A DNA stretch of 64,000 nucleotides, taken from NCBI RefSeq assembly GCF_028657195.3, contig NZ_JANCPR020000018.1, positions 111,135 through 175,134 of the forward strand, in the 5' to 3' direction. Of this stretch, positions 1 to 8,269 are shown one piece after another. Position 1 is the first letter of the stretch. Each line of letters starts with the position of its first letter. A program made the translations under genes and the position numbers. Below the pieces are notes generated by a model that ran no database searches, was not told where the DNA came from, and saw only the letters and a program-made list of their open reading frames with translations. Source of the DNA: Streptomyces iconiensis. GTDB lineage: Bacteria; Actinomycetota; Actinomycetes; Streptomycetales; Streptomycetaceae.

Positions 1-35
1 TTGGTTGAAGCGTTCATATCGTTCATATCGACGAA

Positions 36-78
36 GGCCGCTGTCGACGGCTCCCCCTCTGTGCCGTCGACAGCGGCC
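36..78. terminator. Perfect 15-bp hairpin at left edge
   Basis: Two perfectly complementary 15-base arms (36-50 and 64-78) enclose a 13-base pyrimidine-rich loop. No U-run follows on either strand, as is common for Streptomyces terminators. It lies downstream of the minus-strand repeat-peptide gene and probably ends that transcript, or separates it from whatever lies left of the window. A short direct repeat of cgttcatat sits just before it (11-29). Confidence 0.6.
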
Positions 79-113
79 CACGTGTCCCCCGTCGGCCTGA
101 TGTCAGGTCGCGG

Positions 114-378
114 CTTCCCCCGTTGCTACCCCGTTGTTCCCGTTGTTCCGTTCCCCCGCCGGCGGGGCCCTTGTCCCCCGTAGGCCCCGCCGCTTCCCCC
201 CCGTTGTGCCGTTCCCCCGTGAGCCCTGTTCCCCCGTGGGCTCCCGCTTTCCCCCGTAGGGCCCGCTTCCCCCGTGGACCCTCATTTCCCCCTAGGGCCC
301 CGCTTCCCCCGTAGGGCCCCGGTCCCCCGTGGGGCCCTGTCCCCCCGGGGCCCCGTCGTTCCCCCGTACTTCCCGGGC
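114..378. repeat. G-rich/C-rich degenerate tandem array
   Basis: On the minus strand this stretch repeats a core close to ACGGGGGAA about a dozen times, with period near 18 bases and many G-runs of four or more. One minus-strand frame gives a collagen-like Gly-rich pattern, but that frame also runs through the peptide gene next door, so I do not call it coding. The array is 3' of the peptide gene and could form G-quadruplexes in the transcript or the DNA. Function unknown. Confidence 0.6.
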
Positions 379-416
379 TTCCGAACCCCCCAGTCCGGCC
401 GCCTGAGCGGGAAGGA

Positions 417-770
417 TCAGGAGGCGTGGCGGCTTGTGGTGCCGATGTCGCTGTTGGACTCCTCGGCTTCCTTGGCCACGCCGTTCGCCTCGGCCGGGTG
501 CTGCTCCTTGGCCTCGGCATCCGACGCGTGCCGGCTGTCGGTGCCCACGTCCGAGGCGTGGCGGCTCTCGGTCCCGACGTCCGAGGCGTGGCGGCTCTCG
601 GTCCCGACGTCCGAGGCGTGGCGGCTCTCGGTTTCCACATCAGAGGCGTGCCGACTCGTGGTGCCGACGTCCGACGCATGGCGGCTCTTGATGCCGATGT
701 CAGATGCGTGCCGGCTCTGAGTGGTCAGCTCGTCGTCGACGGTCACGGTCTTCTGTTCGTGGGTTCCCAT
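417..770 (-). CDS. SRHASD-repeat peptide, putative multi-core precursor
   Basis: This 117-residue protein has a short leader-like start (MGTHEQKTVTVDDELTTQ). Seven tandem ten-residue units follow, of consensus SRHASDVGTE (residues 19-88). Then come an acidic Ala/Glu spacer (89-106) and an eighth SRHAS that forms the exact C-terminus after SDIGTT. The DNA repeat has a 30-base period. The start is the ATG at 770 with a GAGGAGA site upstream; longer versions of the frame lack support. No known family is recognised. Identical repeats ending at the C-terminus resemble multi-core ribosomal peptide precursors, but no modifying enzyme lies within the window. The SARP gene is upstream on the same strand. 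A structural or metal-binding repeat protein is the alternative. Confidence 0.75.
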   Translation of the reverse strand: MGTHEQKTVTVDDELTTQSRHASDIGIKSRHASDVGTTSRHASDVETESRHASDVGTESRHASDVGTESRHASDVGTDSRHASDAEAKEQHPAEANGVAKEAEESNSDIGTTSRHAS

Positions 771-884
771 GGTGGCTGTCTCCTCTTCTGTGGGTTTGAC
801 GGTGCCCGTCCAGCGGCTCCCCCGTGGGCCGCCGGACGGGCGTGCGATGGCCGCCTGCCATGGGCGAGGTAGCGGCCTTTCCCC

Positions 885-921
885 CATCGATCCGCCTGCC
901 CCCCGACGCGCCGGATCGATG
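885..921. promoter_or_regulatory. 10-bp inverted repeat upstream of repeat-peptide gene
   Basis: The arms catcgatccg (885-894) and cggatcgatg (912-921) are perfect complements around a 17-base spacer. The element is about 115 bases before the peptide start, so it is either an operator or a hairpin in a long 5' leader. Confidence 0.45.
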
Positions 922-1104
922 TGATTGAGCATGGACCGCGGTGATAAACGATTGATGAACGTCCGCTTGCATCGCACCCTGTACGGCGAGCGAGGCTTTC
1001 CGCCACGGAAGGAAACCCTCCACCGTGCGGCGAGCAGCGCTCCCTCCAGGATGGGCAACGCTCCCACGGCGAGCGGCGCTCCCTGCCCCGTGGGCGAGGC
1101 TGCC
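922..1104. repeat. Intergenic with short direct repeats
   Basis: Between the SARP stop and the inverted repeat, the word acggcgagcg and close variants recur at about 981, 1029, 1067 and 1108, twice followed by gcgctccct. No gene is supported. The copies could be regulator half-sites or simple local duplications. Confidence 0.35.
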
Positions 1105-4100
1105 CTACACGGCGAGCGAGGGTGCGAGCAGAGCCCGGACCTCACTGGCCTCCGGGGCGTCGATCTGGTCGAAGATGGTGAGCGCCTCTTGCCAGCAGGC
1201 GCGTGCGCGGTCCGTCTGGCCCAGCGCCGTGAGGGACTTGCCCAGCACGACGAGCACGGTGCCGCGGCGCCACTCGCCGCCGATACCGCGCAGCGCCAGT
1301 GCCTGTTCGGCCTGGCTGGCCGCCATCCCGGGCTTGTCGGCCGCGAGATAGACCTGCGCGAGCCTGAAATGGACGGTGCCCTCCCACAGGTGCTGCCTGC
1401 TGCGGCGGAAGATGGCGAGGGATTCGGTGAACCGCTCCTCGGCCTCGTCCAGCCTGCCCGCCGCTGTGAGCACGGTGCCGAGCGCGTACAGCCCGTTCGC
1501 CAGCCGCATGGAGACCTCCAGCTGGCGGTAGATGGACACGGCCTGCGAGGCCAGCTCCACGGCACTCTCGTGGCGGCCGAGGCCGACGTGGGAGCGCGCC
1601 AGGTTGCTCAGCGCGCTCGCCTCGGAGGGGCCGTTGTCATACGCGCGGAAGGCCGTGACGGCCTGGCTCAGATATTCCTCGGCGTCGGCCCAGCGGCTCT
1701 GGTAGATCGCGACGATGCCCCGGTCGTTGAGCGCGTAGGAAGCGGCGATGGGGTCGTCGGCCGCGCGGGCCAGAATCATCGCCCTGCGGGCTTCCTCGTC
1801 CGCGTCGTCGAAGCTGCCGGTGGTGAAGTGCAGCCCGGTGCGCACCGAACGGGCCCGTGCCTCGGCCTGGAGGTCACCGGCCTCGTTCGCTGCCTCTTCC
1901 AGGAGCGTGGCCACCTGCTCGAACTGCCGGACGTTGACGCCGGCTTCGGCCAGATCGATCGTCGCCATGAGCAGGTCAACCGCACGACGCAAAGTGGAGC
2001 CCTGGGCGAGCTGACGAGCGGTCGCGAGATAGCTTCCGGTCTCCGTGAAGTGCCAGTTGACAGCGTCCGCGTGGCTCTCGAACGTCAGCCCCGGGTGGTC
2101 GGTCGGCGTCAGGTGCTCCACCAGGCGCTCTCCCGGCTGGTCCATGGAGTGCACCGTTGCGGCCGTTGCCAGGTAGAAGTCGAGGAGGCGCGAGAGTGCC
2201 GCGTCGCGTTCGCTGGGCGGTTGTTCGTCGCGTTCGGCGCAGGCGCGTGCGAAGAGGCGTACGAGGTCGTGGAGGCGGTAGCGGCCGGGTGCGGCCGATT
2301 CCAGCAGGGAGGTGTCGACGAGGGATTCGAGCAGGTCCTCGGCGTCCTCGGCGCTCAGGTCGAGCATCGCTGCCGCGGCCCGCAGGGAGATGTCGGGGCC
2401 CTCGACCAGGCCCAGCAGGCGGAAGGCGCGGGCCTGTTGGGCGTCGAGCTGGCCGTAGCCGAGTTCGAAGGTGGCGGCGACGGCCTGGTCGCCGGCCTGC
2501 AGTTCGTCCAGCCTGCGGCGCTCGTCACCGAGCTTGCGGGCCAGTACGGAGACCGTCCAGGTGCGCCGGGCCGCCAGCCGCGCCGCCGCGATACGGATGG
2601 CGAGGGGCAGGAAGCCGCAGGCGGCGACGACGTCCATGGCGGCTTCGCGTTCGGCGGCGACGCGCTCTTCGCCGACGATGCGGGTGAAGAGGGTCATGGC
2701 CTCTTCGGGGCTCATCACGTCCAGGTCGACCAGGTGGGCGCCGGCCAGGTCGATCATGCGGGTGCGGCTGGTGACCAGGGCTGCGCAGCCGGCGGTGCCG
2801 GGCAGCAGGGGGCGTACCTGGGCGGCGTCGCGTGCGTTGTCGAGCAGGGCCAGCACGCGGCGGCCGGCCAGGAGGGAGCGGAAGAGCGCTGAGCGTTCTT
2901 CGACGCCGTCCGGAATGGCTGAATCAGGTGTTCCCAGGGCGCGCAGGAAGGACCCGAGTACGGATTCCGGGTCGGCCGGTGAGGATCCGGCGCCCTGCAG
3001 GTCGACGTAGAGCTGTCCGTCGGGGAAGCGGTCGGCCGCCGCGTGTGCCACGTGGATGGCCAGTGTCGTCTTGCCCACTCCGCCGATGCCCGCGACGGCG
3101 GAGACGGCCATGACGGTGCCGTCGGCCTGCGCGAGCTGGTCGCCCAGTTCGGCGACGAAGGAGGCCCGGCCGGTGAAGTCGGCCACGGTGGCCGGAAGTT
3201 GTGCCGGGCGGGTGACCGTCTGGACGGCCGCAGCCGAGGGCTCGTCGGCCTGGTAGGTCAGTTCGTCGTCCGCTTCCAGGATGCGCTGCTGGAGTTCGGA
3301 CAGCTCCTGGCGGGGATCGACGCCCAGTTCCTCGGCGAGCAGGCGCCGGGTGTCGGCGTAGACGGCCAGCGCCTCGGCCTGCCGCCCGCTGCGGTACAGC
3401 GCGAGCATCAGCAGCTCGCGCAACCGCTCCCGCAGAGGGTGCGCAGCGGTGAGTGCCGTCAGTTCGCTGACCGCCTCCGCGTGGCAGCCGACCTGCAGGT
3501 CCAGGTCCAGGCGGTGTTCGAGGAGGCCGAGCCGCCACTCCTCCAGGCGCGTGCGCTGCGTCTCCGCGTACGGTCCCGGCACATGGGCCAGCGGCTCGCC
3601 CTCCCATTGGGCCAGCGCCGCTGTGTACTGCTCGCGCGCTGCGGCGCGGTCGCCGCCGGAGGCCGCCTTTTCGGCGTGCATGGCCAAATCGTGTGCGGTG
3701 TCCAGGTCGAGAAGGGCCTCGGGGCCCGTCCGCATCGCGTAGCCGCCGGACTCGCTCACAAGGAGTTCAGCGTGGCTGCCCAGTGCCTTGCGTATGCGGG
3801 AGGCGTAGGTACGCAGCGCCGCCTTCGCCTGCTCCGGTGGCTCCTCGCCCCAGATCGCGTCGATCAGTTCCTCGGCTGTCGCGGTGTGTCCGCTGCGTAG
3901 CAGCAGCGCTGCGAGCAGCGCTTTCTGCTGAGGTGAGCCCATGGGAAGCGGCTGTTGGCCGCGCCATGCGCGCACGGGACCGAGCACCGCGAAGCGAAGC
4001 TGGTGATCCCGGTGCTCCGTTTCGCGTTCGGTGAGGTCCTCGGCGCCCATTGGTGCCCCCTGCATTCTGCGCTCCACTGCCGCAGGGTCAGTCTGCCTTG

Positions 4101-4143
4101 TCCGTGGCATGTACGTCAGCTCGGGTACCGGCCTCTCTACCAT
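1105..4143 (-). CDS. SARP transcriptional regulator with NB-ARC and TPR (AfsR-like)
   Basis: The protein has 1012 residues. An N-terminal OmpR-type winged helix (from about residue 48, LRFAVLGPVRAWRG) is followed by the bacterial transcriptional activator domain (to about 300). Next come an NB-ARC ATPase with P-loop GIGGVGKTT and its sensor motifs, and then a C-terminal TPR region. This is the AfsR architecture: a cytoplasmic activator, usually of secondary-metabolite genes, gated by nucleotide state and TPR ligands. The start at 4143 has a GAAGGG almost abutting it; a later Met at 4110 is possible. It is the nearest regulator to the repeat-peptide gene and diverges from the amidohydrolase, so either may be its target. 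Confidence 0.9.
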   Translation of the reverse strand: MVERPVPELTYMPRTRQTDPAAVERRMQGAPMGAEDLTERETEHRDHQLRFAVLGPVRAWRGQQPLPMGSPQQKALLAALLLRSGHTATAEELIDAIWGEEPPEQAKAALRTYASRIRKALGSHAELLVSESGGYAMRTGPEALLDLDTAHDLAMHAEKAASGGDRAAAREQYTAALAQWEGEPLAHVPGPYAETQRTRLEEWRLGLLEHRLDLDLQVGCHAEAVSELTALTAAHPLRERLRELLMLALYRSGRQAEALAVYADTRRLLAEELGVDPRQELSELQQRILEADDELTYQADEPSAAAVQTVTRPAQLPATVADFTGRASFVAELGDQLAQADGTVMAVSAVAGIGGVGKTTLAIHVAHAAADRFPDGQLYVDLQGAGSSPADPESVLGSFLRALGTPDSAIPDGVEERSALFRSLLAGRRVLALLDNARDAAQVRPLLPGTAGCAALVTSRTRMIDLAGAHLVDLDVMSPEEAMTLFTRIVGEERVAAEREAAMDVVAACGFLPLAIRIAAARLAARRTWTVSVLARKLGDERRRLDELQAGDQAVAATFELGYGQLDAQQARAFRLLGLVEGPDISLRAAAAMLDLSAEDAEDLLESLVDTSLLESAAPGRYRLHDLVRLFARACAERDEQPPSERDAALSRLLDFYLATAATVHSMDQPGERLVEHLTPTDHPGLTFESHADAVNWHFTETGSYLATARQLAQGSTLRRAVDLLMATIDLAEAGVNVRQFEQVATLLEEAANEAGDLQAEARARSVRTGLHFTTGSFDDADEEARRAMILARAADDPIAASYALNDRGIVAIYQSRWADAEEYLSQAVTAFRAYDNGPSEASALSNLARSHVGLGRHESAVELASQAVSIYRQLEVSMRLANGLYALGTVLTAAGRLDEAEERFTESLAIFRRSRQHLWEGTVHFRLAQVYLAADKPGMAASQAEQALALRGIGGEWRRGTVLVVLGKSLTALGQTDRARACWQEALTIFDQIDAPEASEVRALLAPSLAV

Positions 4144-4214
4144 CCCTTCGAAATTCCTCGCCCGTTGAGGGCGCTCCGGGGTGTTGAACGGCGTGCACGG
4201 TGCCCGCCAGATAG

Positions 4215-4229
4215 CTGACGGATCGTCAG
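4215..4229. promoter_or_regulatory. TetR-type palindrome CTGACG-N3-CGTCAG
   Basis: A perfect six-base-arm palindrome with a three-base centre (GAT) lies 21 bases before the amidohydrolase ATG. The same element, perfect or with one mismatch, stands before the LLM operons at 11.6 and 13.5 kb and between the genes at 29.8 kb, so it is probably an operator for a shared regulator. Confidence 0.65.
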
Positions 4230-4250
4230 ATCGGCGCTACCGTGGAGCAC

Positions 4251-5474
4251 ATGGAGACCTTCCCGAAGATCATCTCGGTGGACGACCACACGGTCGAACC
4301 TCCCCACGTCTGGCGGGACAGGATCCCGTCGAAGTACCAGGACACCGCACCCCGTATCGTTCGCGCGCCACTGAAGGAAATGACCTTCGTCGGCGGCAAG
4401 TTCGCGCCGAAGATGGGCGAACCGGGCGATGACGGACCCATAGCCGACTGGTGGGTGTACGAGGACCTGCACCGCCCCCTCACCCGGCTCGACACCGCCG
4501 TCGGCTACTCCAGGGACGAGGTGAAGCTGGAGGCCATCACCTACGAGCAGATGCGCCCCGGCTCCTACAGCGTCCCCGAGCGGCTCGCTGACATGGACGT
4601 CAACCACGTCCAGTCCGCGCTCTGCTTCCCCACCTTCCCCCGCTTCTGCGGCCAGACCTTCACCGAGGCCAAGGACCGCGAGCTGGGCCTTCTCGGAGTG
4701 CGCGCCTACAACGACTGGATGGTGGAGGAGTGGTGCGGCCCCGAGGCGCACGGCCGCCTCATCCCGCTCACCCTCGTGCCCCTGTGGGACGCCGAACTGG
4801 CGGCCCAGGAGGTACGGCGCAACGCCGCACGCGGCGTACGGGCCGTCTGCTTCTCCGAGATACCCCCGCACCTGGGGCTGCCGTCCATCCACGGCGACGA
4901 GTGGGACCCCTTCCTGCGTGCCTGCGACGAGACCGGCACCGTCATCGCCATGCACATCGGCTCCTCCAGCAGGATGCCGTCCACCTCGGCCGACGCGCCG
5001 CCCGCCGTCGGCTCCACCATCACCTTCGCCAACTGCTGTTTCTCGATGGTCGACTGGCTGATGAGCGGCAAGTTCGACCGCTTCCCCAACCTGAAGATCA
5101 TGTACGCCGAGGGCCAGATCGGCTGGATCCCCTACATCCTGGAGCGTGCCGACGTCGTCTGGGAGGAGAACAGGGGCTGGGGCGGCGTCGCCGACAAGGT
5201 GCTCCAGCCGCCCTCGCAGCTCTTCGCCGACCACGTGTACGGCTGCTTCTTCGACGACGCGTTCGGGCTGAAGAACGTCGACGCCATCGGCGTACCCAAC
5301 GTCCTCTACGAGACCGACTACCCGCACTCCGACTCCACCTGGCCCAAGTCCAAGGAGGTCGGCGAGGCGCAGATGGGTCACCTGCCGGCCGACCTCGTCG
5401 AACGCATCGTGCGCGGCAACGCCATCGACCTGCTCGGGCTCACACCGGAAGGGCTGTGGGCGGGGGCGGCCTGA
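4251..5474 (+). CDS. Amidohydrolase family 2 (TIM-barrel metal hydrolase/decarboxylase)
   Basis: This 407-residue protein belongs to the amidohydrolase-related family, which includes ACMSD and other hydrolases or decarboxylases of ring compounds. It opens with ISVDDHTVEPP; the family usually has D/E-x-H here, supplying a metal ligand. A mid-protein MHIGSSS probably holds the next His ligand, and a late YETDYPHSDSTWP holds the catalytic acid. An ATG at 4251 is taken as the start; an in-frame GTG at 4242 is possible, and neither has a textbook ribosome site. The gene is alone on the plus strand, divergent from the SARP, with the shared palindrome in its promoter. The substrate is unknown; neighbours suggest catabolism. 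Confidence 0.85.
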   Translation: METFPKIISVDDHTVEPPHVWRDRIPSKYQDTAPRIVRAPLKEMTFVGGKFAPKMGEPGDDGPIADWWVYEDLHRPLTRLDTAVGYSRDEVKLEAITYEQMRPGSYSVPERLADMDVNHVQSALCFPTFPRFCGQTFTEAKDRELGLLGVRAYNDWMVEEWCGPEAHGRLIPLTLVPLWDAELAAQEVRRNAARGVRAVCFSEIPPHLGLPSIHGDEWDPFLRACDETGTVIAMHIGSSSRMPSTSADAPPAVGSTITFANCCFSMVDWLMSGKFDRFPNLKIMYAEGQIGWIPYILERADVVWEENRGWGGVADKVLQPPSQLFADHVYGCFFDDAFGLKNVDAIGVPNVLYETDYPHSDSTWPKSKEVGEAQMGHLPADLVERIVRGNAIDLLGLTPEGLWAGAA

Positions 5475-5615
5475 ACGGACCGCGGGGCCACTCTCGCACG
5501 GAACATCCCGCACATATCCCGCACGGACGCCGGGGGGCGGGGACCGGTGAGGTCCCCGCCCCCCGGCGTCCGCCGTCGGGCCCGAACGCCGTCGGGCCCG
5601 AACGCCCGTGCCCGC

Positions 5616-6902
5616 TCAGCCGTGCAACAGGACCGGCACCCTGGCGTGCCCGAACGCGATGCACGAGGGCACCTGTGCGATCTCGGATTCGGGCACCGCG
5701 AGGCGCAGGTTCGGGAAGCGCGCGAAGAGCGCGGGCAGCGCCGTACGTGCCTCCATGCGCGCGAGCGGAGCGCCCATGCAGAAGTGCACGCCGTGTCCGA
5801 AGGACAGGTGCTCGCCGTGCTCGCGCAGGAGGTCGAAGCTGTCAGCCGTCGGGCCGTACTTCTCCGGGTCGCGGTTGGCCGCCGCGATCGTGGTGAGGAT
5901 GGCGTCGCCCTGCCGGATCATGGTGCCGTCCGCCAGTCCGATGTCGTCAACGGCGAAGCGCAGCGGCAGGTTGGAGATGCTGGGCGCCCAGCGCAGCGTC
6001 TCCTCGATCACGTCGTCCCAGGTCGCCGTCCCCTCCCTGACCAGCTTCATCTGGTCGGGGTGTGTGAGCAGCGCGTGGACCGCGTTGCCGATCAGGTTGA
6101 CGGTGGTCTCGTGCCCTGCGCCGATCATCAGCAGCAGGGTGTCCAGCAGTTCCTTCTCGTTGAGGGTGCCGCCCTCGTCGTCACGGGCGGAGACCAGCAC
6201 GCTGGTCAGGTCCTCGCCGGGCTCGCGCCGCTTGGACTCGGCCAGGGCCCCGAAGGCGGCCTGCATGTCCACCGCCGTACGCGCCGCCTCCTCGGGCGTG
6301 AGGGTGGTGTCCATGATCAGGTCCATCAGCCGCTTCATCTCCGGCCGCTGGTCGTCGGGGACGCCGAACAGCTCGCAGATGACCAGCATCGGCAGCGGGT
6401 GCGAGAACGAGGAACGCAGGTCGAGCGGTGCGCCGCCGGCCGTGCCCGTGCCGGTGTCTGTGCCGGTGTCTGTGCCCGCCTCTGTGCCCGCGTCTGTGTC
6501 TGTGACGGACCGTTCCATCGCGTCGAGCAGCTCCGTCGTGATCCGTTCGACGCGCGGCAGCATCGCCGCGGTGCGACGCGCTGTGAAGGCGGGGGCCACC
6601 AGCTTCCGGAGCCGCTTGTGGTCGTCCCCGTAGGAGCTGAGCATGTTGGTGACGCCGACCCAGGTGCGTATCCAGCTCTCCTGGAACTCGCCGCGCTGCC
6701 AGGCGGGCCAGTGCCGCCGGGGGTCCTTGGAGACGCGGGGGTCGCGCAGCAGGCCCTTGAGCACCTCGAACTCGCTGATGTGCCAGGTGCGGATTCCGGC
6801 AGGCAGTTCGACGAGGGTCGCGCTGCCGCGCTCTCTCAGCTCCCGTGCCTCGCCGTGGATGTCGCGGCCGAGCGGGTCGAGGGCGACCGGCGGCTGTTCC
6901 AT
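5616..6902 (-). CDS. Cytochrome P450, CYP154-like (conservon member)
   Basis: A 428-residue soluble P450 opening with LDPLGRDIHGEARELRERG, typical of CYP154. It has a normal I-helix AGHETT, a K-helix EETLR and the haem loop FGHGVHFCMG (Cys375). Residues around 147-170 contain a Thr/Gly/Asp run (DTGTDTGTGT) encoded by DNA repeats at 6440-6505, an insertion not expected in the family. It is the last gene of the conservon; its start lies 67 bases inside the end of the preceding P450 frame. Conservon CYP154s act with small-GTPase signalling; their substrates are mostly unknown. Confidence 0.93.
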   Translation of the reverse strand: MEQPPVALDPLGRDIHGEARELRERGSATLVELPAGIRTWHISEFEVLKGLLRDPRVSKDPRRHWPAWQRGEFQESWIRTWVGVTNMLSSYGDDHKRLRKLVAPAFTARRTAAMLPRVERITTELLDAMERSVTDTDAGTEAGTDTGTDTGTGTAGGAPLDLRSSFSHPLPMLVICELFGVPDDQRPEMKRLMDLIMDTTLTPEEAARTAVDMQAAFGALAESKRREPGEDLTSVLVSARDDEGGTLNEKELLDTLLLMIGAGHETTVNLIGNAVHALLTHPDQMKLVREGTATWDDVIEETLRWAPSISNLPLRFAVDDIGLADGTMIRQGDAILTTIAAANRDPEKYGPTADSFDLLREHGEHLSFGHGVHFCMGAPLARMEARTALPALFARFPNLRLAVPESEIAQVPSCIAFGHARVPVLLHG

Positions 6903-8269
6903 GGGATCTCTCCTGTTCGTCCGTGGGTGATCGGAGTGAACCGGGCGGGAAGCCTCTCCAGCGCGCGCTGGAACGGACCGTGCCGGTACGTCAGTTCGTT
7001 CGGCGACACCATGGGTTCGAGGTCGGACAGCCAGGCGGTGAGCCGTTCGATCGCGGTGGTCGCGATGAGCATCGCGGGCTGCTGAACGGGGCAGGCGTGC
7101 GGTCCGGCGGCCCAGGCGAGGTGCGCGCCCTTGCCGGAGCTGGTGACGCCCGCGCGCTCGCCGGGCCGGGTACGGCCCCCCTGGGTGCTGGCCGCGGCGT
7201 ACGAGACGAGCACGAGCTGGCCCGCGCGCAGCCACACCCCGTGGAAGTAGACGTCCCGCTTGGGGTAGTGCGCGGAGTAGTTGGCCATCGGCGGGTCGTT
7301 CTGCAGCACGTCGTGCAGCGCGTCGCGGGGTGTCAGGGCGCCGCCCGAGAGGGTGCTGTAGTACCGGTCGTCGGCGAGCATGCGGTTGAGCGCGTTGCCG
7401 ATGAGGTTGGCCATCGGCTCGTACCCGGCGGCCATCGTCACCACGATCTGGTGGATGACCTCCTCCTCGGTCAGCCCCTCGGGGTGATCCATGAACCAGG
7501 AGGTCAGGTCGGGGCCGCGCCGCTGCTTCTTGGTCTCCGTCAGCTCCCCGATGTAGCGCGTATAGGCCGCGTCGGCCGCCTCCGCCTCCTCCGGGGTCTT
7601 GCTGTCGAACATGCCCGCGATGCCCGCGATGAGCAGGTCGCCCTTGGCGTCGGACAGCCCGAAGACCCGGTTGAAGAGCAGCAGGGGCAGCAGCCGCGCG
7701 TACTGGCCCACCAGATCGACCTGTCCGTCCTGGCCGAAGCGCGCGATGAGGGTGTCGGCGACCTCCTTCACATGGCGGCGCAGCTCGTGCGGTTCGAGCC
7801 GCGCGAAGCTGTCGGTGATCACGCGGCGGTAGCGGTCGTGGACCTCCCCGTCGGTGAACAGCGCGTTGGGCCTGCCCCGCAGCATCGGCATCACGGCCGA
7901 GTCCTCCGGCACGCTGTCCATCCAGACGGTGGCGTCCTTGGACCATGTGACCGGGTCGTGGAGCAGGTCGAGCGCCGCGCGGTAGTCGGTCACCAGCATG
8001 GCGCCCACTCCGGGCGAGATCTCGACGGGCGCGAGGTCGCCGTACTCGCGCAGCCTCTCGTAGACCGCGTACGGGTCGGCGGCGAACTCCGCGCCGTACA
8101 GCGGGACGACGTCGTGGCCCGGCTCGACCAGCGGCGGGGGCATGGGGCCGGTCCCGGATCCGGGAACGGGCCCGGGACCGAAATCGGGGCCAGGGCCGGG
8201 GCAGGTTCCGGCGCCCGCCGGACCTGCCGGAGGTGTGGGCCCGTGTCCTGGGGCGGCGGGGGCGCTCAC
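6836..8269 (-). CDS. Cytochrome P450, CYP157-like, lacking ExxR (conservon)
   Basis: A 477-residue P450 with a GTG start at 8269 that overlaps the GTPase stop by four bases. The haem ligand lies in WAAGPHACPVQQPA (Cys393). The K-helix ExxR pair, nearly universal in P450s, is absent: the matching stretch reads DVLQNDPPMANY. The I-helix reads AAGYEPMAN, without the usual acid-Thr pair. Loss of ExxR is a known CYP157 trait and such proteins may not be ordinary monooxygenases. A Pro/Gly-rich N-terminus (about 45 residues) precedes the core, and the C-terminal tail reads into the next gene. Always paired with CYP154 in conservons. Confidence 0.92.
   Translation of the reverse strand: MSAPAAPGHGPTPPAGPAGAGTCPGPGPDFGPGPVPGSGTGPMPPPLVEPGHDVVPLYGAEFAADPYAVYERLREYGDLAPVEISPGVGAMLVTDYRAALDLLHDPVTWSKDATVWMDSVPEDSAVMPMLRGRPNALFTDGEVHDRYRRVITDSFARLEPHELRRHVKEVADTLIARFGQDGQVDLVGQYARLLPLLLFNRVFGLSDAKGDLLIAGIAGMFDSKTPEEAEAADAAYTRYIGELTETKKQRRGPDLTSWFMDHPEGLTEEEVIHQIVVTMAAGYEPMANLIGNALNRMLADDRYYSTLSGGALTPRDALHDVLQNDPPMANYSAHYPKRDVYFHGVWLRAGQLVLVSYAAASTQGGRTRPGERAGVTSSGKGAHLAWAAGPHACPVQQPAMLIATTAIERLTAWLSDLEPMVSPNELTYRHGPFQRALERLPARFTPITHGRTGEIPWNSRRSPSTRSAATSTARHGS

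Noticed and set aside
23..679. Minus-strand collagen-like 218-residue ORF
   Set aside because: It overlaps the repeat-peptide gene in another frame, and the Gly-rich pattern follows from G-run DNA.
500..700. Possible CRISPR array from regular 30-base repeats
   Set aside because: Units are contiguous with no spacers and keep a single open frame; it is a coding repeat.
925..2892. 655-codon plus-strand ORF opposite the SARP
   Set aside because: Antisense shadow of a high-GC gene; the minus strand carries clear SARP domains.
5616..7946. 776-codon frame joining both P450 regions
   Set aside because: The first 348 codons are a shadow frame of the CYP157 gene; the CYP154 begins at 6902.
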